Positions 1-8,237 of a stretch of 47,012 bases of DNA are shown here, one piece after another. Source of the DNA: Saccharothrix deserti. Its GTDB lineage: Bacteria > Actinomycetota > Actinomycetes > Mycobacteriales > Pseudonocardiaceae. A program made the position numbers and the translations under genes. The stretch spans positions 1-47,012 of the forward strand of contig NZ_VKAB01000055.1 of assembly GCF_009769385.1 (NCBI RefSeq), read 5' to 3'. The first letter of the stretch is position 1. Each line of letters opens with the position of its first letter. A model generated the notes under the pieces. That model searched no databases. It was not told the DNA's origin and saw only the letters and a list, made by a program, of their open reading frames with translations.

Positions 1-2
1 AC

Positions 3-140
3 CTCGAGCTCGCGGTCGCCGAGTACATCGACTGGTACAACCACCGCCGGCTACACGGGGAACTCGGTCTGATCCCGCCTGTGGAACACGAGACCAACCA
101 TCACCACACAACCGCACCCGTCTCGGCACCGAGCGGGTAA
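3..140 (+). mobile_element. IS3-type transposase, C-terminal end (partial)
   Basis: The window opens inside a reading frame whose last 45 residues end at a TAA. The segment reads YIDWYNHRRLHGELG followed by a PPVEHE stretch, the usual end of the rve/DDE integrase core of IS3-family OrfB proteins, just after the catalytic Glu region. The rest of the element lies to the left of the window. Its presence fits the pile of gene fragments that follows. I do not see a clear terminal inverted repeat in the next 40 bases. Confidence 0.75.
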
Positions 141-179
141 TCACACCCTCCATCAAACCCGGTACTTGACAACCGGGAC

Positions 180-579
180 ATCGGGCAACGGCCGTTGTGC
201 TTCGTCACCCACAGCATGGGCGGGTTGCTGGCCAAGGAGATCCTGCTGCACGCGGCCAATGGCCGTGATCGCGGTGGCCGACGACGACGAGGCGGTGTCC
301 GTCGCCAACGACACCGAGTACGGCCTCACCGCCGGAGTCCTGACCGAGGACACCCGCCGTGGCCTGGCCGTAGCGCGCCGGCTGCGGACCGGGATCGTGC
401 ACATCGGCAACCAGACCGTGCACATCGGCAACCAGACCGTGGACGACGAGCCGCAGGCGCCGTTCGGCGGCGTGAAGGCCAGCGGCTACGGCCGCTTCGG
501 CGGCCGCTGGGGCGTCGAAGCCTTCACCACCACCCGCTGGCTCACCATCGCCGCCACCCCCGGCCACTACCCCTTCTAA
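180..579 (+). pseudogene. Chimeric remnant: alpha/beta-hydrolase piece joined to aldehyde dehydrogenase C-terminus
   Basis: Two unrelated fragments are joined. From about 198 to 262 one frame reads FVTHSMGGLLAKEILL, the nucleophile elbow of a DUF676/lipase-like hydrolase. At about 259 the sequence switches frame into an aldehyde dehydrogenase C-terminus, with VADDDEAVSVANDTEYGL, then PFGGVKASGYGRFGG and an AFTTTRWLT-like end. The ALDH part resembles vanillin/benzaldehyde-type dehydrogenases but lacks the cofactor domain and the catalytic Cys. It also contains a perfect 24-bp tandem duplication (about 397-444) giving VHIGNQTV twice in a row. This is debris from recombination next to the IS remnant; a functional protein is unlikely. 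Confidence 0.7.
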
Positions 580-582
580 CCC

Positions 583-693
583 CGTGTGTCCTACCCCCAG
601 CACACGAGTGTCCTACCTTCAGAACGCGTGTGTCCTACGTTCGGAACGCGAGTGTCCAACGTTCAGAACACCCGAGTTGAACGCTCAGAACAC
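583..693. repeat. 22-bp tandem repeat, five imperfect copies
   Basis: Five consecutive units of 22-23 bp start near 583, 605, 627, 649 and 671. The consensus is close to CGAGTGTCCTACNTTCNGAACG. Copies 2-4 differ from one another at only a few positions; the first and last are more degenerate. The array sits between the ALDH remnant and the 3' end of the histidine kinase gene. There are no spacers, so it is not CRISPR. It could be an intergenic repeat family or a protein-binding array. Confidence 0.8.
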
Positions 694-744
694 CTGCGGC
701 CAGGGTGGTAGTCGGTTCGGGGTGGAGCGGCGGCGCGCTACGGG

Positions 745-1908
745 TCAGCCCGACACCACGAGCCGGTCCGCCACCGGCAGCACGGCGGTCAGGCGGAAGC
801 CGCCGCCGTGTGGTTGGCCGGTGGTCAGGTTGCCGCCGAGCGCGGCACACCGCTCGCGCAGGCCCGAGAGGCCGTGTCCGGTGGACAGCCCGCGGCGGGG
901 TGCGGCGTCGCCCCCGCCGTCGTCGGTGACCTCGATCTCCACCCGGTCCGCCGTCCACGTCATCCGGACTTCGGCGGACGCACCCGCGCCCGCGTGCTTG
1001 GTGACGTTGGTCAGGCCTTCCTGCACCACCCGGTACACCGCGAGGTCCACGCTCGGCGCGACCACCCGCGGCTCCCCGGTCACGCGCAGCACCACCTGGA
1101 CCCCCGCCGCGCGGAACGAGTCCAGCAGGCCCGGCACGTCGTCCACACCGGACCTCAGTTCGGCGGTGTCCACGTCGGTGCGCAGCACGTCCAGCATCCG
1201 GCGCAGCTCCCCCATCGCGTCCTCCCCCACCTGCTCGATGGTGTCGAACGCGCGCCCGGCACGCGCGGGGTCCCGGTCGAGCACCCGTCGCCCGCCGGCG
1301 GCCTGCAACACCATCACGGTGACCGCGTGCGAGACCACGTCGTGCAGCTCGCGCGCGATCCGTCCCCGCTCCTCCACCACGGCCTGCCGTGCCTCCAACT
1401 CCCGCCGCGCCTCCAGGACCTGCGCGTGCTCACGGCTGGCCCGCACTCCCCGGCCCGCCACCCACACCGACAGCGGCAGCACGGTCAGGTACGCCGCCGC
1501 GGCCAGATCCACCACCAGTTCCTCCGGCTGGGCGGGGTCGAACTCGGGGGTCGAACTCCGAATCCCGTACAGCAGCGCACCGACGAGCGCCACGCCCGCG
1601 ACCTCTACCCGGCACCGCACCGCGACGGTGAACAGCGCCACGTACACCACGATCTCGGCCCGGAAGGGGTGGCCGCTCACCGGCTCGGCCAGCGCGACCA
1701 GCGCCAGCACCGCGGCGAACACCGCCGCCGGGTGCCGGCGCCGCGCCAGCAGGAGGACGAACACCAGCCCCAGGTAGCCCACGGCAAACCAGAACAGCCG
1801 TTCCCCCGGCCGCAACGGGACGTGGGAGAACAGGACCATGTCCAGCGCGCACGCCGCCAAGGCGAGTGCGACGTCCGCGGCGACCGATCTGAGACGGCTC
1901 GACGTCAT
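745..1908 (-). CDS. Sensor histidine kinase (HisKA_3, NarL/DesK-type)
   Basis: A 387-residue two-component sensor kinase. The N-terminal ~155 residues hold four to five hydrophobic segments. A short coiled region leads into the HisKA_3 dimerisation box RGRIARELHDVVSH (phospho-acceptor His about residue 189) and a C-terminal HATPase_c domain with the N-box (EGLTNVTKHA) and a GLSGLRERCAALGG G-box. I chose ATG at 1908 because it overlaps the TGA of the upstream gene (ATGA, 1905-1908), which suggests translational coupling; an in-frame GTG at 1917 is possible. No response regulator is adjacent, so the partner lies elsewhere. The coupled upstream protein may be a sensory or accessory component (inference). 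Confidence 0.92.
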   Translation of the reverse strand: MTSSRLRSVAADVALALAACALDMVLFSHVPLRPGERLFWFAVGYLGLVFVLLLARRRHPAAVFAAVLALVALAEPVSGHPFRAEIVVYVALFTVAVRCRVEVAGVALVGALLYGIRSSTPEFDPAQPEELVVDLAAAAYLTVLPLSVWVAGRGVRASREHAQVLEARRELEARQAVVEERGRIARELHDVVSHAVTVMVLQAAGGRRVLDRDPARAGRAFDTIEQVGEDAMGELRRMLDVLRTDVDTAELRSGVDDVPGLLDSFRAAGVQVVLRVTGEPRVVAPSVDLAVYRVVQEGLTNVTKHAGAGASAEVRMTWTADRVEIEVTDDGGGDAAPRRGLSTGHGLSGLRERCAALGGNLTTGQPHGGGFRLTAVLPVADRLVVSG

Positions 1909-2345
1909 GTGCCGCACCCGTGGTCGACTATGTTGTGGGCCCGGCAGGCCCTGCCTCGCGGGGTCACCACAGCCAGCGCGCCCGCGGACTCGAACGCCTT
2001 GCGCACGTCACCGTCGTGCGCGGCGATCGCGGCCTCCAGCACCACCGGCTCGGGCATCACCGCGTTCGGCGCGTGCCGCGACGCCGACGTCAGGTCGAGC
2101 ACGGCGAACTCCGCCCCGGCGAGCCGCACGGCGTTCACCCCGATCGGCGCGATCCGCTCGACCTCGTCCTCTTCCGCGGACGCCAGCAGGACCGCGACCT
2201 CCAGGCTCCCGTCGAGCAGACCCGGCGGCGGCTCGGGCACCATCACGCGGTCCGGCGCGACGAGCCACCCGGAGGCCACGTGACCTCCCTCCGGCTGCTC
2301 CGCACCTTCAGCCTCGATGGAAACGGCAAGGTCTGCTGCCGACAT
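1905..2345 (-). CDS. Hypothetical protein, possible degenerate trypsin-fold domain
   Basis: A 146-residue protein starting at ATG 2345 behind a good AAGGGGG ribosome site; the open frame continues upstream through the 12-bp repeats but that part is unlikely to be translated. After an acidic N-terminus it reads ASGWLVAPDRVMVPE, which resembles the first strand of trypsin-like serine proteases (GWLVAPDxVLTAAHC), but the catalytic His is missing and I see no GDSGG motif. It ends in a Cys/His-containing tail. It overlaps the histidine kinase gene by four bases, so the two are probably made together. A role as an inactive sensory barrel for the kinase is only an inference. Confidence 0.6.
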   Translation of the reverse strand: MSAADLAVSIEAEGAEQPEGGHVASGWLVAPDRVMVPEPPPGLLDGSLEVAVLLASAEEDEVERIAPIGVNAVRLAGAEFAVLDLTSASRHAPNAVMPEPVVLEAAIAAHDGDVRKAFESAGALAVVTPRGRACRAHNIVDHGCGT

Positions 2346-2475
2346 GATTACCCCCTTGGTCGGTCCATTCGGGCCAGGAACGAGGAAAGCAGCGTGCGGC
2401 CGACCAATCGTCCAACTCGCGGTGGAACTTGGGGATCCCCGGCAGGTGTTACCACGAACCGGTGACATCCCGACG

Positions 2476-2547
2476 GGTGACACAGCAGGTGACACAGCAG
2501 GTGACACGGCGGGTGGCACGGCGGGTGGCACGGCAGGTGGCAGCCGG
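2476..2547. repeat. 12-bp tandem repeat, six copies
   Basis: Six in-register 12-bp units start at 2476, 2488, 2500, 2512, 2524 and 2536, with consensus GGTGRCACRGCR. The first two are identical and the last is degenerate. The array lies in the gap between the leftward gene starting at 2345 and the rightward small gene at 2739, upstream of both, so it may be regulatory or a slippage-prone spacer. Confidence 0.8.
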
Positions 2548-2738
2548 TGACGCCGTGCGGTCCAGCGACGACCACCGTTCGACTCCCGTCGCCTCGGTAC
2601 CTATCCCACGGACTTACGCGTCGGCTACGTAGTTCTCCGGATGTCCGGGGGTCGCGGGAGGCGCAGGCTAGTCGTATGTGACCCAGCGCATACAGGTTGG
2701 TTGAGGGATCGACCGATGGGCCACCAGGAGCGTCAACC

Positions 2739-2927
2739 ATGTGCCAGCACCAGCCCCCGTGCCCGTCCGGAACGGACGCCAACGGCCAGAACGCGCGCAT
2801 CGTCGCCTCGCACCCCGAACAGGGCTGGTACCTGCTGTGCAACGGCGTGGTGCTGTTCGACGACGGCGGCCTGATGCTGTCCGACCACCGCGTCGTCGCC
2901 CCCGTCTACGAGCTGGTCGCGGCCTGA
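2739..2927 (+). CDS. Small DUF5999-type protein
   Basis: A 62-residue protein that begins MCQHQPPCP and contains SHPEQGWYLLCNGVVLFDDG, a layout I associate with the conserved actinobacterial DUF5999 family of 60-70-residue proteins. Three Cys and one early His could bind metal, but no function is established to my knowledge. ATG 2739 is chosen because an AGGAG lies nine bases upstream and the family starts at MCQH; the frame is open further upstream. It appears to be monocistronic, followed by a strong hairpin about 145 bases downstream. Confidence 0.7.
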   Translation: MCQHQPPCPSGTDANGQNARIVASHPEQGWYLLCNGVVLFDDGGLMLSDHRVVAPVYELVAA

Positions 2928-3428
2928 CCAACCCAGGATTCCGGTCGCCGAGCGACCCCAACCGCCCGCCGATCGACCGCCCAGGGTGCCCACGACGGTC
3001 ACCCTCCGCGTACCCGGTGGTTTCCCCTACTCGACGTCTTGCCTGGACGACGCAGTGCACCGGGTCCCCGACGGGACAGGCGGCGCGCGAGTGACATCCC
3101 CTCATGCCACTCACGCGCCGCCCGTCCCGTTTTCTTTTGCCTTTTCCGCTCCAGCCCGAGGACGTCGACGCGCGCAACCCGTGACCGCGTTGCCCGGCTT
3201 GCCGTCATTGGCCATGGTTTCCGAGCAACGGCAGGCCGTGCGCGTGGTGCAGCCACATCACACTGACCATGCCGGCCACGACTGTGATGCGAGCTCGACA
3301 AGACTCACCCGCGGGAGTTGATTCCGGCACTCCATCGAGTTGCAGGCGTTCCTTTTCCACACTGCCCGTCGGAATACTGTCCCGGAGACCGTGCGGTATT
3401 CATGTCGATGATGTTGACAGGAGCACCT
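2928..3428. other. Intergenic region, 501 bp, with one strong hairpin
   Basis: No convincing gene. The only structure I see is the long inverted repeat at 3071-3130 with a T-rich tail, listed separately. The last ~80 bases should hold the promoter of the secreted protein gene starting at 3429. Confidence 0.6.
3071..3141 (+). terminator. Long stem-loop with T-rich tail
   Basis: The arms 3071-3093 and 3108-3130 pair over 23 positions with two mismatches around a 14-base loop. The right arm runs into GTTTTCTTTT, as in a rho-independent terminator. It would stop transcription from the small gene at 2739. Confidence 0.7.
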
Positions 3429-3899
3429 GTGTCCAGCAAACGCATCCCCTTCCGACGACTGTGCGTCATCGGAGCTGTCGCCGTGACGGGCCTGCTGTGT
3501 CCCGTCCCAGCAGGCGCTGCACCGGCCACCACCTCGTCCACCGGGTCGGTGACCACGACCGACGACGAGTACGTCAAAGCCGTGAACCGGTGGAGGGGGA
3601 AGGGCTGGCCGAAGGCGCCTGTCGACGCCGAGCGCTGGTACCTGATCGGCGGCATGTGGTGCCGCACGAACGGCGAGTTCATGGACCGGAGGAGCCAGCT
3701 CAAGGACAAATACGGCAAGTTCTACGAGTACGACGTGATCTGCCACAAAACACAGACCGACCCCGACCTCGGAACGAAACGAATAGTCGCCGGATTCCAG
3801 GACAGGCCGATGGGTGAACCGGCTTGCATCTCCTACACCGCGGACCACTACAGGACCTTCGAGCGATTGGGCAATTACACAAATTGCGCCAGAGCCTGA
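3429..3899 (+). CDS. Secreted protein of unknown function
   Basis: A 156-residue protein beginning at GTG 3429, eight bases after an AGGAG, with a typical signal peptide: basic start SSKRIPFRR, hydrophobic core VIGAVAVTGLLC, and an Ala-x-Ala-type site at PAGAAPA. The ATGs further upstream (3402, 3408) would add residues before the signal and put the ribosome site inside the gene. The mature ~120 residues contain four Cys (in GMWCRT, DVICHK, EPACIS and NYTNCA), which could form two disulfides, and are rich in Trp/Tyr and charged residues. I do not recognise the family. Confidence 0.75.
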   Translation: MSSKRIPFRRLCVIGAVAVTGLLCPVPAGAAPATTSSTGSVTTTDDEYVKAVNRWRGKGWPKAPVDAERWYLIGGMWCRTNGEFMDRRSQLKDKYGKFYEYDVICHKTQTDPDLGTKRIVAGFQDRPMGEPACISYTADHYRTFERLGNYTNCARA

Positions 3900-4068
3900 G
3901 CGCTCGTTCCGGACCGGGGCGGGGTGAGGGTTTTGGCGAGGAGACAGGGGAACTCCCGGTGGATCGGACGGTGTCCATGCCGCTGACACACGTCACGCCG
4001 GACGGTTGCCGTCCGGGCCGAGCCAGGTCGCGGTGACGTGCCGGCGAACATGCCGGGCTCGTAGGAAC

Positions 4069-4236
4069 CCCCTGGAGGCGCACGATCACGCTGAGCCGGT
4101 TGGCCGCGTTGATCTGGGCGACCAGGGAGACCAGCGCGGCGATCTGGTCGTCGTCGTAGTGCTTGCGCACCCGGGCCCACCTCTCGTCGGACACGCCGTG
4201 GTGGGCGTCGGCGAGCCGGCGGAGGAACATGACGGC
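4069..4236 (-). pseudogene. AhpD/carboxymuconolactone decarboxylase family remnant
   Basis: On the minus strand a short stretch reads SDERWARVRKHYDDDQ followed by IAALVSLVAQINAANRLSVI, which matches the C-terminal helix pair of AhpD/CMD-like proteins. The CxxC-containing N-terminal half is absent, and the frame continues into unrelated sequence on both sides. It is a decayed gene end, one of several in this part of the window. Confidence 0.6.
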
Positions 4237-4366
4237 GGTCCGGACGCGCGCCCGATGCGGTCTCGCGGGCGTCTGCCCAAGAAGTCCGAGGACGAACCGG
4301 GCGATCCGGAGTCCTGTACCTGCCAGATGCGGGCCACCTCTCCGCTCCGGCAAGTAGGAAGAGGGC

Positions 4367-5248
4367 ATGCGGAAAGACGTGCGGCTCGGCGCCGCGGCCC
4401 TGGTCCTGTGCAGCCTCGCCGGTTGTGGGGCTCCGGGCGGGACAGCGGCGTCACCGGCCGGCCCGCCCTCGTCCGCGCCGAGCACCCCGGCTCCGCCACC
4501 CACCCCTGATCAGGTGGAGTGGCTGAACCGGTTCTGCCAGGCGACCGGGGTGTTCACCACTCCCCCGGAGCCGCCGCCGGACCTGCGTGACGAGTTCGTC
4601 TCGATGGACCTGGACTCGTACCTGAGCTCGGTGGACACCGCGCTGGACGACGTGAGGTACCAGACCACCACCCTGACCCCGGAGGCGTTCCCGCGCGGGG
4701 TGGAGCTGATCGGCTCCTACGCCAAGGCGGCCGAGCGGTTGGGCGCCAAGGTCGACGGGTACACGAGCCGGCACGACGCCGCCGAGGACGCGTTGCGCGG
4801 GTTCGTCGCCGAGACCTCCTCCGCGCTCAAGACGCTCAAGCCGGAGGGGCTCGACCTGGCCGCGCTGATGGCCGCGGACGGCACCGTCGCCCAGGCGCAC
4901 GAGAAGGCCGAGAACTGCCGCCCCGCGAAGGACCAGGGCACGCCTTCGGCCGCGCCGGTCGCCCTGCCCGCGGCCAGGGACGGCGAGAACCTGGCCGCCT
5001 GCGAGGACGGGACGTGCGAGGTGCTGGTATCTCCCTCGGCCGTGGTCCCAGCGCCTCGGTGGTACGGGTTCACCCTGATTCGGGTGCGGAGCATCACCGG
5101 CGGCGTGATGCAGATCGGCGCGAAGCTCGAAGGCGGGGCGATGACGTCGCCGCTGGACACCGGCCGGTCCACGATCATGAACGGCCTCGAGGTCAAAGCC
5201 GTGGCCGTGGGCGACGGGAAGGCGGTCCTGAGCCTCTCGCCCGCCTGA
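4367..5248 (+). CDS. Lipoprotein of unknown function
   Basis: A 293-residue protein with a lipobox (LCSLAGC, Cys about residue 20) after a short basic and hydrophobic leader, followed by a Pro/Ala/Ser-rich linker (about 22-48) typical of surface-anchored actinobacterial proteins. The middle (about 50-185) is predicted helical and charged; the end (about 205-293) is more beta-like and contains the pair CEDGTC. The start ATG lies behind an AGAGGG site. No catalytic motif is recognisable. It is flanked by gene remnants and looks monocistronic. Confidence 0.8.
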   Translation: MRKDVRLGAAALVLCSLAGCGAPGGTAASPAGPPSSAPSTPAPPPTPDQVEWLNRFCQATGVFTTPPEPPPDLRDEFVSMDLDSYLSSVDTALDDVRYQTTTLTPEAFPRGVELIGSYAKAAERLGAKVDGYTSRHDAAEDALRGFVAETSSALKTLKPEGLDLAALMAADGTVAQAHEKAENCRPAKDQGTPSAAPVALPAARDGENLAACEDGTCEVLVSPSAVVPAPRWYGFTLIRVRSITGGVMQIGAKLEGGAMTSPLDTGRSTIMNGLEVKAVAVGDGKAVLSLSPA

Positions 5249-5324
5249 CGCGAAAGTGCCGCACCTCGGCGTCGACGGTTGCGGAGCCTGAGCCGGTGGT
5301 GGATCAGCCGCTCTCGCCGTTCCG

Positions 5325-5807
5325 ATGACCTCTGACTGTCGTCCAGTCTCGTTAGTGTGGCCTGATGAGCATGGAGTGGAGCACATCGGGTCGACGGCTG
5401 TCCCCGGGCTTGCCGCCAAGCCGATCGTCGACCTGATGGCCTCCGTGGCCGGCCTGGACGTCGTGGTCGATCAGGCGTCGGAGCGACTTGTTGCGGACGG
5501 CTGGTGCTATGTGCCCCCGGAACTGGATTGCCGACCGTGGCGGCGCTTCTTCGTCAAGCCGGACGCTTCGGGACAGCGACGCGAGGCGCATTTGCACCTG
5601 ATCCAGGCCGGGCACCCGCGATGGGCCGAGCAGATCGGATTTCGGGACGCGCTACGCCGCGACGGCCGGCTCGCGCAGAGGTACGAGGACCTGAAACGTC
5701 GGCTGGCGGAGCAGCGCGGACACGACCGTGAGGCGTACACGGAAGGCAAAGCGGAGTTCGTGGCGAGCGTCCTGGGGAAGCACGATCACTCCGACCTCCC
5801 TCGTTGA
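5325..5807 (+). pseudogene. GrpB/UPF0157-family protein, N-terminally truncated
   Basis: The 160-residue frame carries the GrpB core: HIGSTAVPGLAAKPIVDLM is the nucleotidyltransferase-like GS...D motif, and the C-terminal part with LHLIQAG, FRDALRRD and YEDLKRRLA follows the family pattern to the end. GrpB proteins normally have ~25-30 more residues before the motif (a YDPxWP-type start); here that part is replaced by unrelated residues and there is no good ribosome site at 5325. I take it as a truncated gene, though a short functional form cannot be ruled out. Confidence 0.65.
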
Positions 5808-5854
5808 CGAGCGGCAGGCGTGGGAGTCGGGAGGCGTGAGAGCCGGGAGGCCGG

Positions 5855-6106
5855 GGTCAACGGCTGGTCTCCGCGTCCGGCGTTCTCGCGGGACGCCGAT
5901 GGGTCAGTCCGCACCAGTGGGGCGTGAAGCAGGGCTGGTCGTGCTGCTACGACGGTCTGCGGGTGCTCAGCACCACCGGCGTGGTCGACCACCGCTACGT
6001 CGTGGTCGTGCTGACCGAGCACGACCGCTCCACCGGTTACGCCCAGGTCGCCCCGCTGGTGACCGAGCTGGTAGCCGCCCTCACCCCGCTGTTCGCCGGA
6101 GTGTGA
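5855..6106 (+). pseudogene. Beta-lactamase-like serine hydrolase, C-terminal remnant
   Basis: From about 5909 the frame reads PHQWGVKQGWSCCYDG, then STTGVVDHRYVVVVLTEH, and ends at TGA 6106. This KxGW...STG...YVVVVLT pattern is the end of actinobacterial beta-lactamase-related secreted serine hydrolases, where the K-[ST]-G-like strand precedes the last helix. The SxxK-containing N-terminal domain is missing. A GTG at 5924 could in principle start a 60-residue peptide, but this is most likely a gene end left by deletion. Confidence 0.5.
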
Positions 6107-6141
6107 ACCACGCCATGAGTCCTTTGTGGATAATGATCGGC

Positions 6142-6228
6142 ATGTTCGAACTGGATGCCGCCGGTGTGATGCGCAGGCACGTGGATGCGTTCAACTCCCG
6201 TGACGTCGACGCAGCCGACGCAGCCTGA
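6142..6228 (+). pseudogene. NTF2/SnoaL-like N-terminal fragment
   Basis: A 28-codon frame begins MFELDAAGVMRRHVDAFNSR and stops shortly after at TGA. RRHVDAFNSRDVD is the first helix of SnoaL/NTF2-like proteins, which are normally 110-150 residues. The gene is cut off by the sequence leading to the next promoter. Confidence 0.45.
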
Positions 6229-6344
6229 CCGGCAAGACCCGACCGCGTTGCGACCACCGGGAACCGGCGATGACACCTCCGCACGGTGTCAGCGAACGTG
6301 CCATGATCAACGGAGGTCCACCAACTTAATCTGGGGGTTCTTTC

Positions 6345-7283
6345 GTGCGTTGCAACTTCGTCAAGTCGGCCGCGGCTTCCGCGGTGGCTGCGGCGCTGGC
6401 AGTGTCGGGGATCGTCCTCGGTGCCGCTTCGGCACAGGCCGAAACGGCACCCACGCTCAACGTCGTCGCCCTGGGCGACTCCTACGGCTCGGGCACCGGT
6501 GCCGGTGACTACCTGGACGGCACCGGTGTCACGAACGGTTGCTGGCGCAGCGCCAACTCGTACTCCGAAACCCTCGTCGCGGGACTGCGGGCCGCCGGGC
6601 GGCAGGTGACGTTCACGAACGCCACCTGCAGTGGCGCGGCGACCAGCGACCTGCGCCGGGAGTTCAAGGGCGCGCCGCCGCAGCTGGACGCGCTTCGCTC
6701 GGACACCGGCCTGGTGTTCCTGAGCATCGGCACCAACGACATCGACTTCGCTGCCTACGGCGGGTTGTGCATCGCGAGCGACTGCAGCGGCGCGGCCACG
6801 CAGGACGAGCTCGCCAAGCTGCCGGCCATGGGCCAGAACGTGGCCACTCTGCTGAGCGACATCAAGGCCCGCAGCCCGCGGGCACGGATCGTGCTGACCG
6901 GTTACGGCAGCCAGCTCACCGCGGGCGAGAACGCTGCGGACGTCCCGCTCGACCCCATCTGCGGGCCGGCGTACTTCACCAGCCAGGAGAGGATCGACGG
7001 TAATCAGGTGAGCCGCGCGCTCGACCTGACGCTACGCCGGACCGCGCGACAGGCCGGTGTCACGTTCGTCAGCCCGTACATCAACTCGGTCGACCTCGAC
7101 CCCGCATTCGCCGGGCATTCGCTGTGCGAGTCGACCGAGCCCTACTACCGCGGCTTCGACGCGCTCGCCCCCGGCCAGGAGGGGCAGGAAGCGGTCCTGC
7201 ACCTGAACAAGACGGGCCAGGCCACGCTGGCCGGCCTCGTCGCGCGCCGCCTCCACTTCGGGGCGGAGGCACAGCTCGCCTGA
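6345..7283 (+). CDS. Secreted SGNH/GDSL hydrolase (lipase/esterase)
   Basis: A 312-residue protein with a signal peptide (KSAAASAVAAALAVSGIVLG, cleavage near AQA-ET). Block I is VALGDSYGSGTGAGDY with nucleophile Ser about 46; block III is LSIGTNDIDF with the oxyanion Asn; the catalytic His is probably in HLNKTGQ near residue 288. Six or more Cys, including one in CSGAATSD, suggest disulfides, as in Streptomyces SGNH lipases (about 260-300 residues). It starts at GTG 6345 behind GGGGG and is followed by a strong hairpin, so it is transcribed alone. It probably hydrolyses extracellular esters; the substrate cannot be told. Confidence 0.88.
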   Translation: MRCNFVKSAAASAVAAALAVSGIVLGAASAQAETAPTLNVVALGDSYGSGTGAGDYLDGTGVTNGCWRSANSYSETLVAGLRAAGRQVTFTNATCSGAATSDLRREFKGAPPQLDALRSDTGLVFLSIGTNDIDFAAYGGLCIASDCSGAATQDELAKLPAMGQNVATLLSDIKARSPRARIVLTGYGSQLTAGENAADVPLDPICGPAYFTSQERIDGNQVSRALDLTLRRTARQAGVTFVSPYINSVDLDPAFAGHSLCESTEPYYRGFDALAPGQEGQEAVLHLNKTGQATLAGLVARRLHFGAEAQLA

Positions 7284-7343
7284 CATCTACACCAGGACCG
7301 TTCACTTCTACGGCTGGATCATCACGGTGACCGGCTGACAGTC

Positions 7344-7374
7344 CGCCCGGGTTCCCACATCGGGAGCCCGGGCG
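7344..7374 (+). terminator. GC-rich stem-loop after the SGNH hydrolase gene
   Basis: The arms 7344-7356 and 7362-7374 pair over 13 positions (one G-T pair) around a 5-base loop. This is a compact hairpin 60 bases after the stop codon, followed by TTGTCATGTCCT. It is a likely terminator. Confidence 0.75.
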
Positions 7375-7725
7375 TTGTCATGTCCTCGCTTGGCCAGTGG
7401 ACCTACCCGAATCGGACAGGACGCCCCGCGAGCGCGACCGCACAGAACGACACACGCCGTTCGAAAGCCATTCGAAGTCGAATGCGGTCGAATGTGGTCG
7501 AATGACGGAACATGAGTATCCCACTCGGACTCATGCTGCCCCCGCAAGCGTTTCCGTGCGGCGTTCGTCGGCAGTGGACGGCAGGGTTCGGGTGACGGAG
7601 AGTCATCCGCGCCGTGGATGTCCACGTTGGACGATGAGACTTGCGGACGGTGAACGTGTGCTGTCGTGTCGCGGTGCTGCTTTGAGTTGTCCGACGGTCA
7701 GCGGCATGATGTGCGCCCCTGCATT
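7375..7725. other. Intergenic region with phased 10-bp repeats
   Basis: No gene is supported. At 7477-7504 the 8-mer GTCGAATG occurs three times at exact 10-bp spacing, preceded by two TTCGAA palindromes (7460-7465 and 7471-7476). The ten-base phasing puts the repeats on one face of the helix, as in an operator array or iteron-like site. Confidence 0.5.
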
Positions 7726-7870
7726 GCGGTCCGCGGATACGTCACCGCCCACCTGCACGAGCTCGGTATCGACGCCTTCGGCATCGACCTCTCCCCGGGG
7801 ATGATCGACGTGGCCCGGCGCGACCACCCCGGCCTGCGGTTCGAGGTGGGCCCGGTGCCGCTCAGCGCCG
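7726..7870 (+). pseudogene. SAM-dependent methyltransferase remnant
   Basis: A short in-frame stretch reads VTAHLHELGIDAFGIDLSPG followed by MIDVARRDHPGLRFEVG. This is strand beta2 and the following region of class I methyltransferases of the kind that have GxGxGRVTAHLxELG before it. The glycine-rich motif I itself has been replaced by unrelated sequence, and the frame leaves the family after EVG. It is a broken gene. Confidence 0.65.
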
Positions 7871-7937
7871 TACCCGCCGCCCGCCCGGCTCTGTGCGACC
7901 CTGTAAGCAGGACGAGTTGACGGGGAGTGTGACGAAC

Positions 7938-8237
7938 GTGGTGATCTTCGGCTTTCGGACCAAGGTCTTCGTCCTGACGATGCTGACGTTGCTGTGCCCC
8001 AGGTGCGGCAACCCGGCGGCGCACCCCCTGCACAAGTCGGTCACGAAGTTCACGCTGTTCTTCATCCCGCTGTTCCCGATCAAGATCAAGTACACCACGC
8101 AGTGCACCTTCTGCGGCGTCACCAACCGCCTGTCCAAGGATCAGGCGACGCAACTGCTCCAACAGGCGAGTGGACAGCCCCGGTCATCCCAGGGACACGG
8201 CGTGCACCAGCAACACCAGTACCCGCCCCGTACGTGA
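7938..8237 (+). CDS. Zinc-ribbon family protein
   Basis: A 99-residue protein with two CxxC knuckles (LLCPRCGN and QCTFCGVT) flanking a hydrophobic stretch, KFTLFFIPLFPIK. This is the arrangement of a small conserved actinobacterial zinc-ribbon family in which the ribbon is wrapped around a membrane-associating hairpin. GTG 7938 is chosen because GGGGAG lies about ten bases upstream; GTG 7929 would be too close to it. The last ~30 residues are Gln/His-rich and poorly conserved in such proteins. Function unknown. Confidence 0.75.
   Translation: MVIFGFRTKVFVLTMLTLLCPRCGNPAAHPLHKSVTKFTLFFIPLFPIKIKYTTQCTFCGVTNRLSKDQATQLLQQASGQPRSSQGHGVHQQHQYPPRT

Noticed and set aside
583..693. Possible CRISPR array.
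   Set aside because: The 22-bp units abut each other without unique spacers, and no cas genes are present.
2345..2531. An N-terminal extension of the kinase-linked small protein through the 12-bp repeats (start at 2531).
   Set aside because: The extension is a PAVS/PAVP repeat artefact, and a good ribosome site precedes ATG 2345.
7397..7804. Long frames on both strands in 7.4-7.8 kb.
   Set aside because: No recognisable motifs, poor codon pattern, and they cross the phased repeats and a methyltransferase remnant in another frame.
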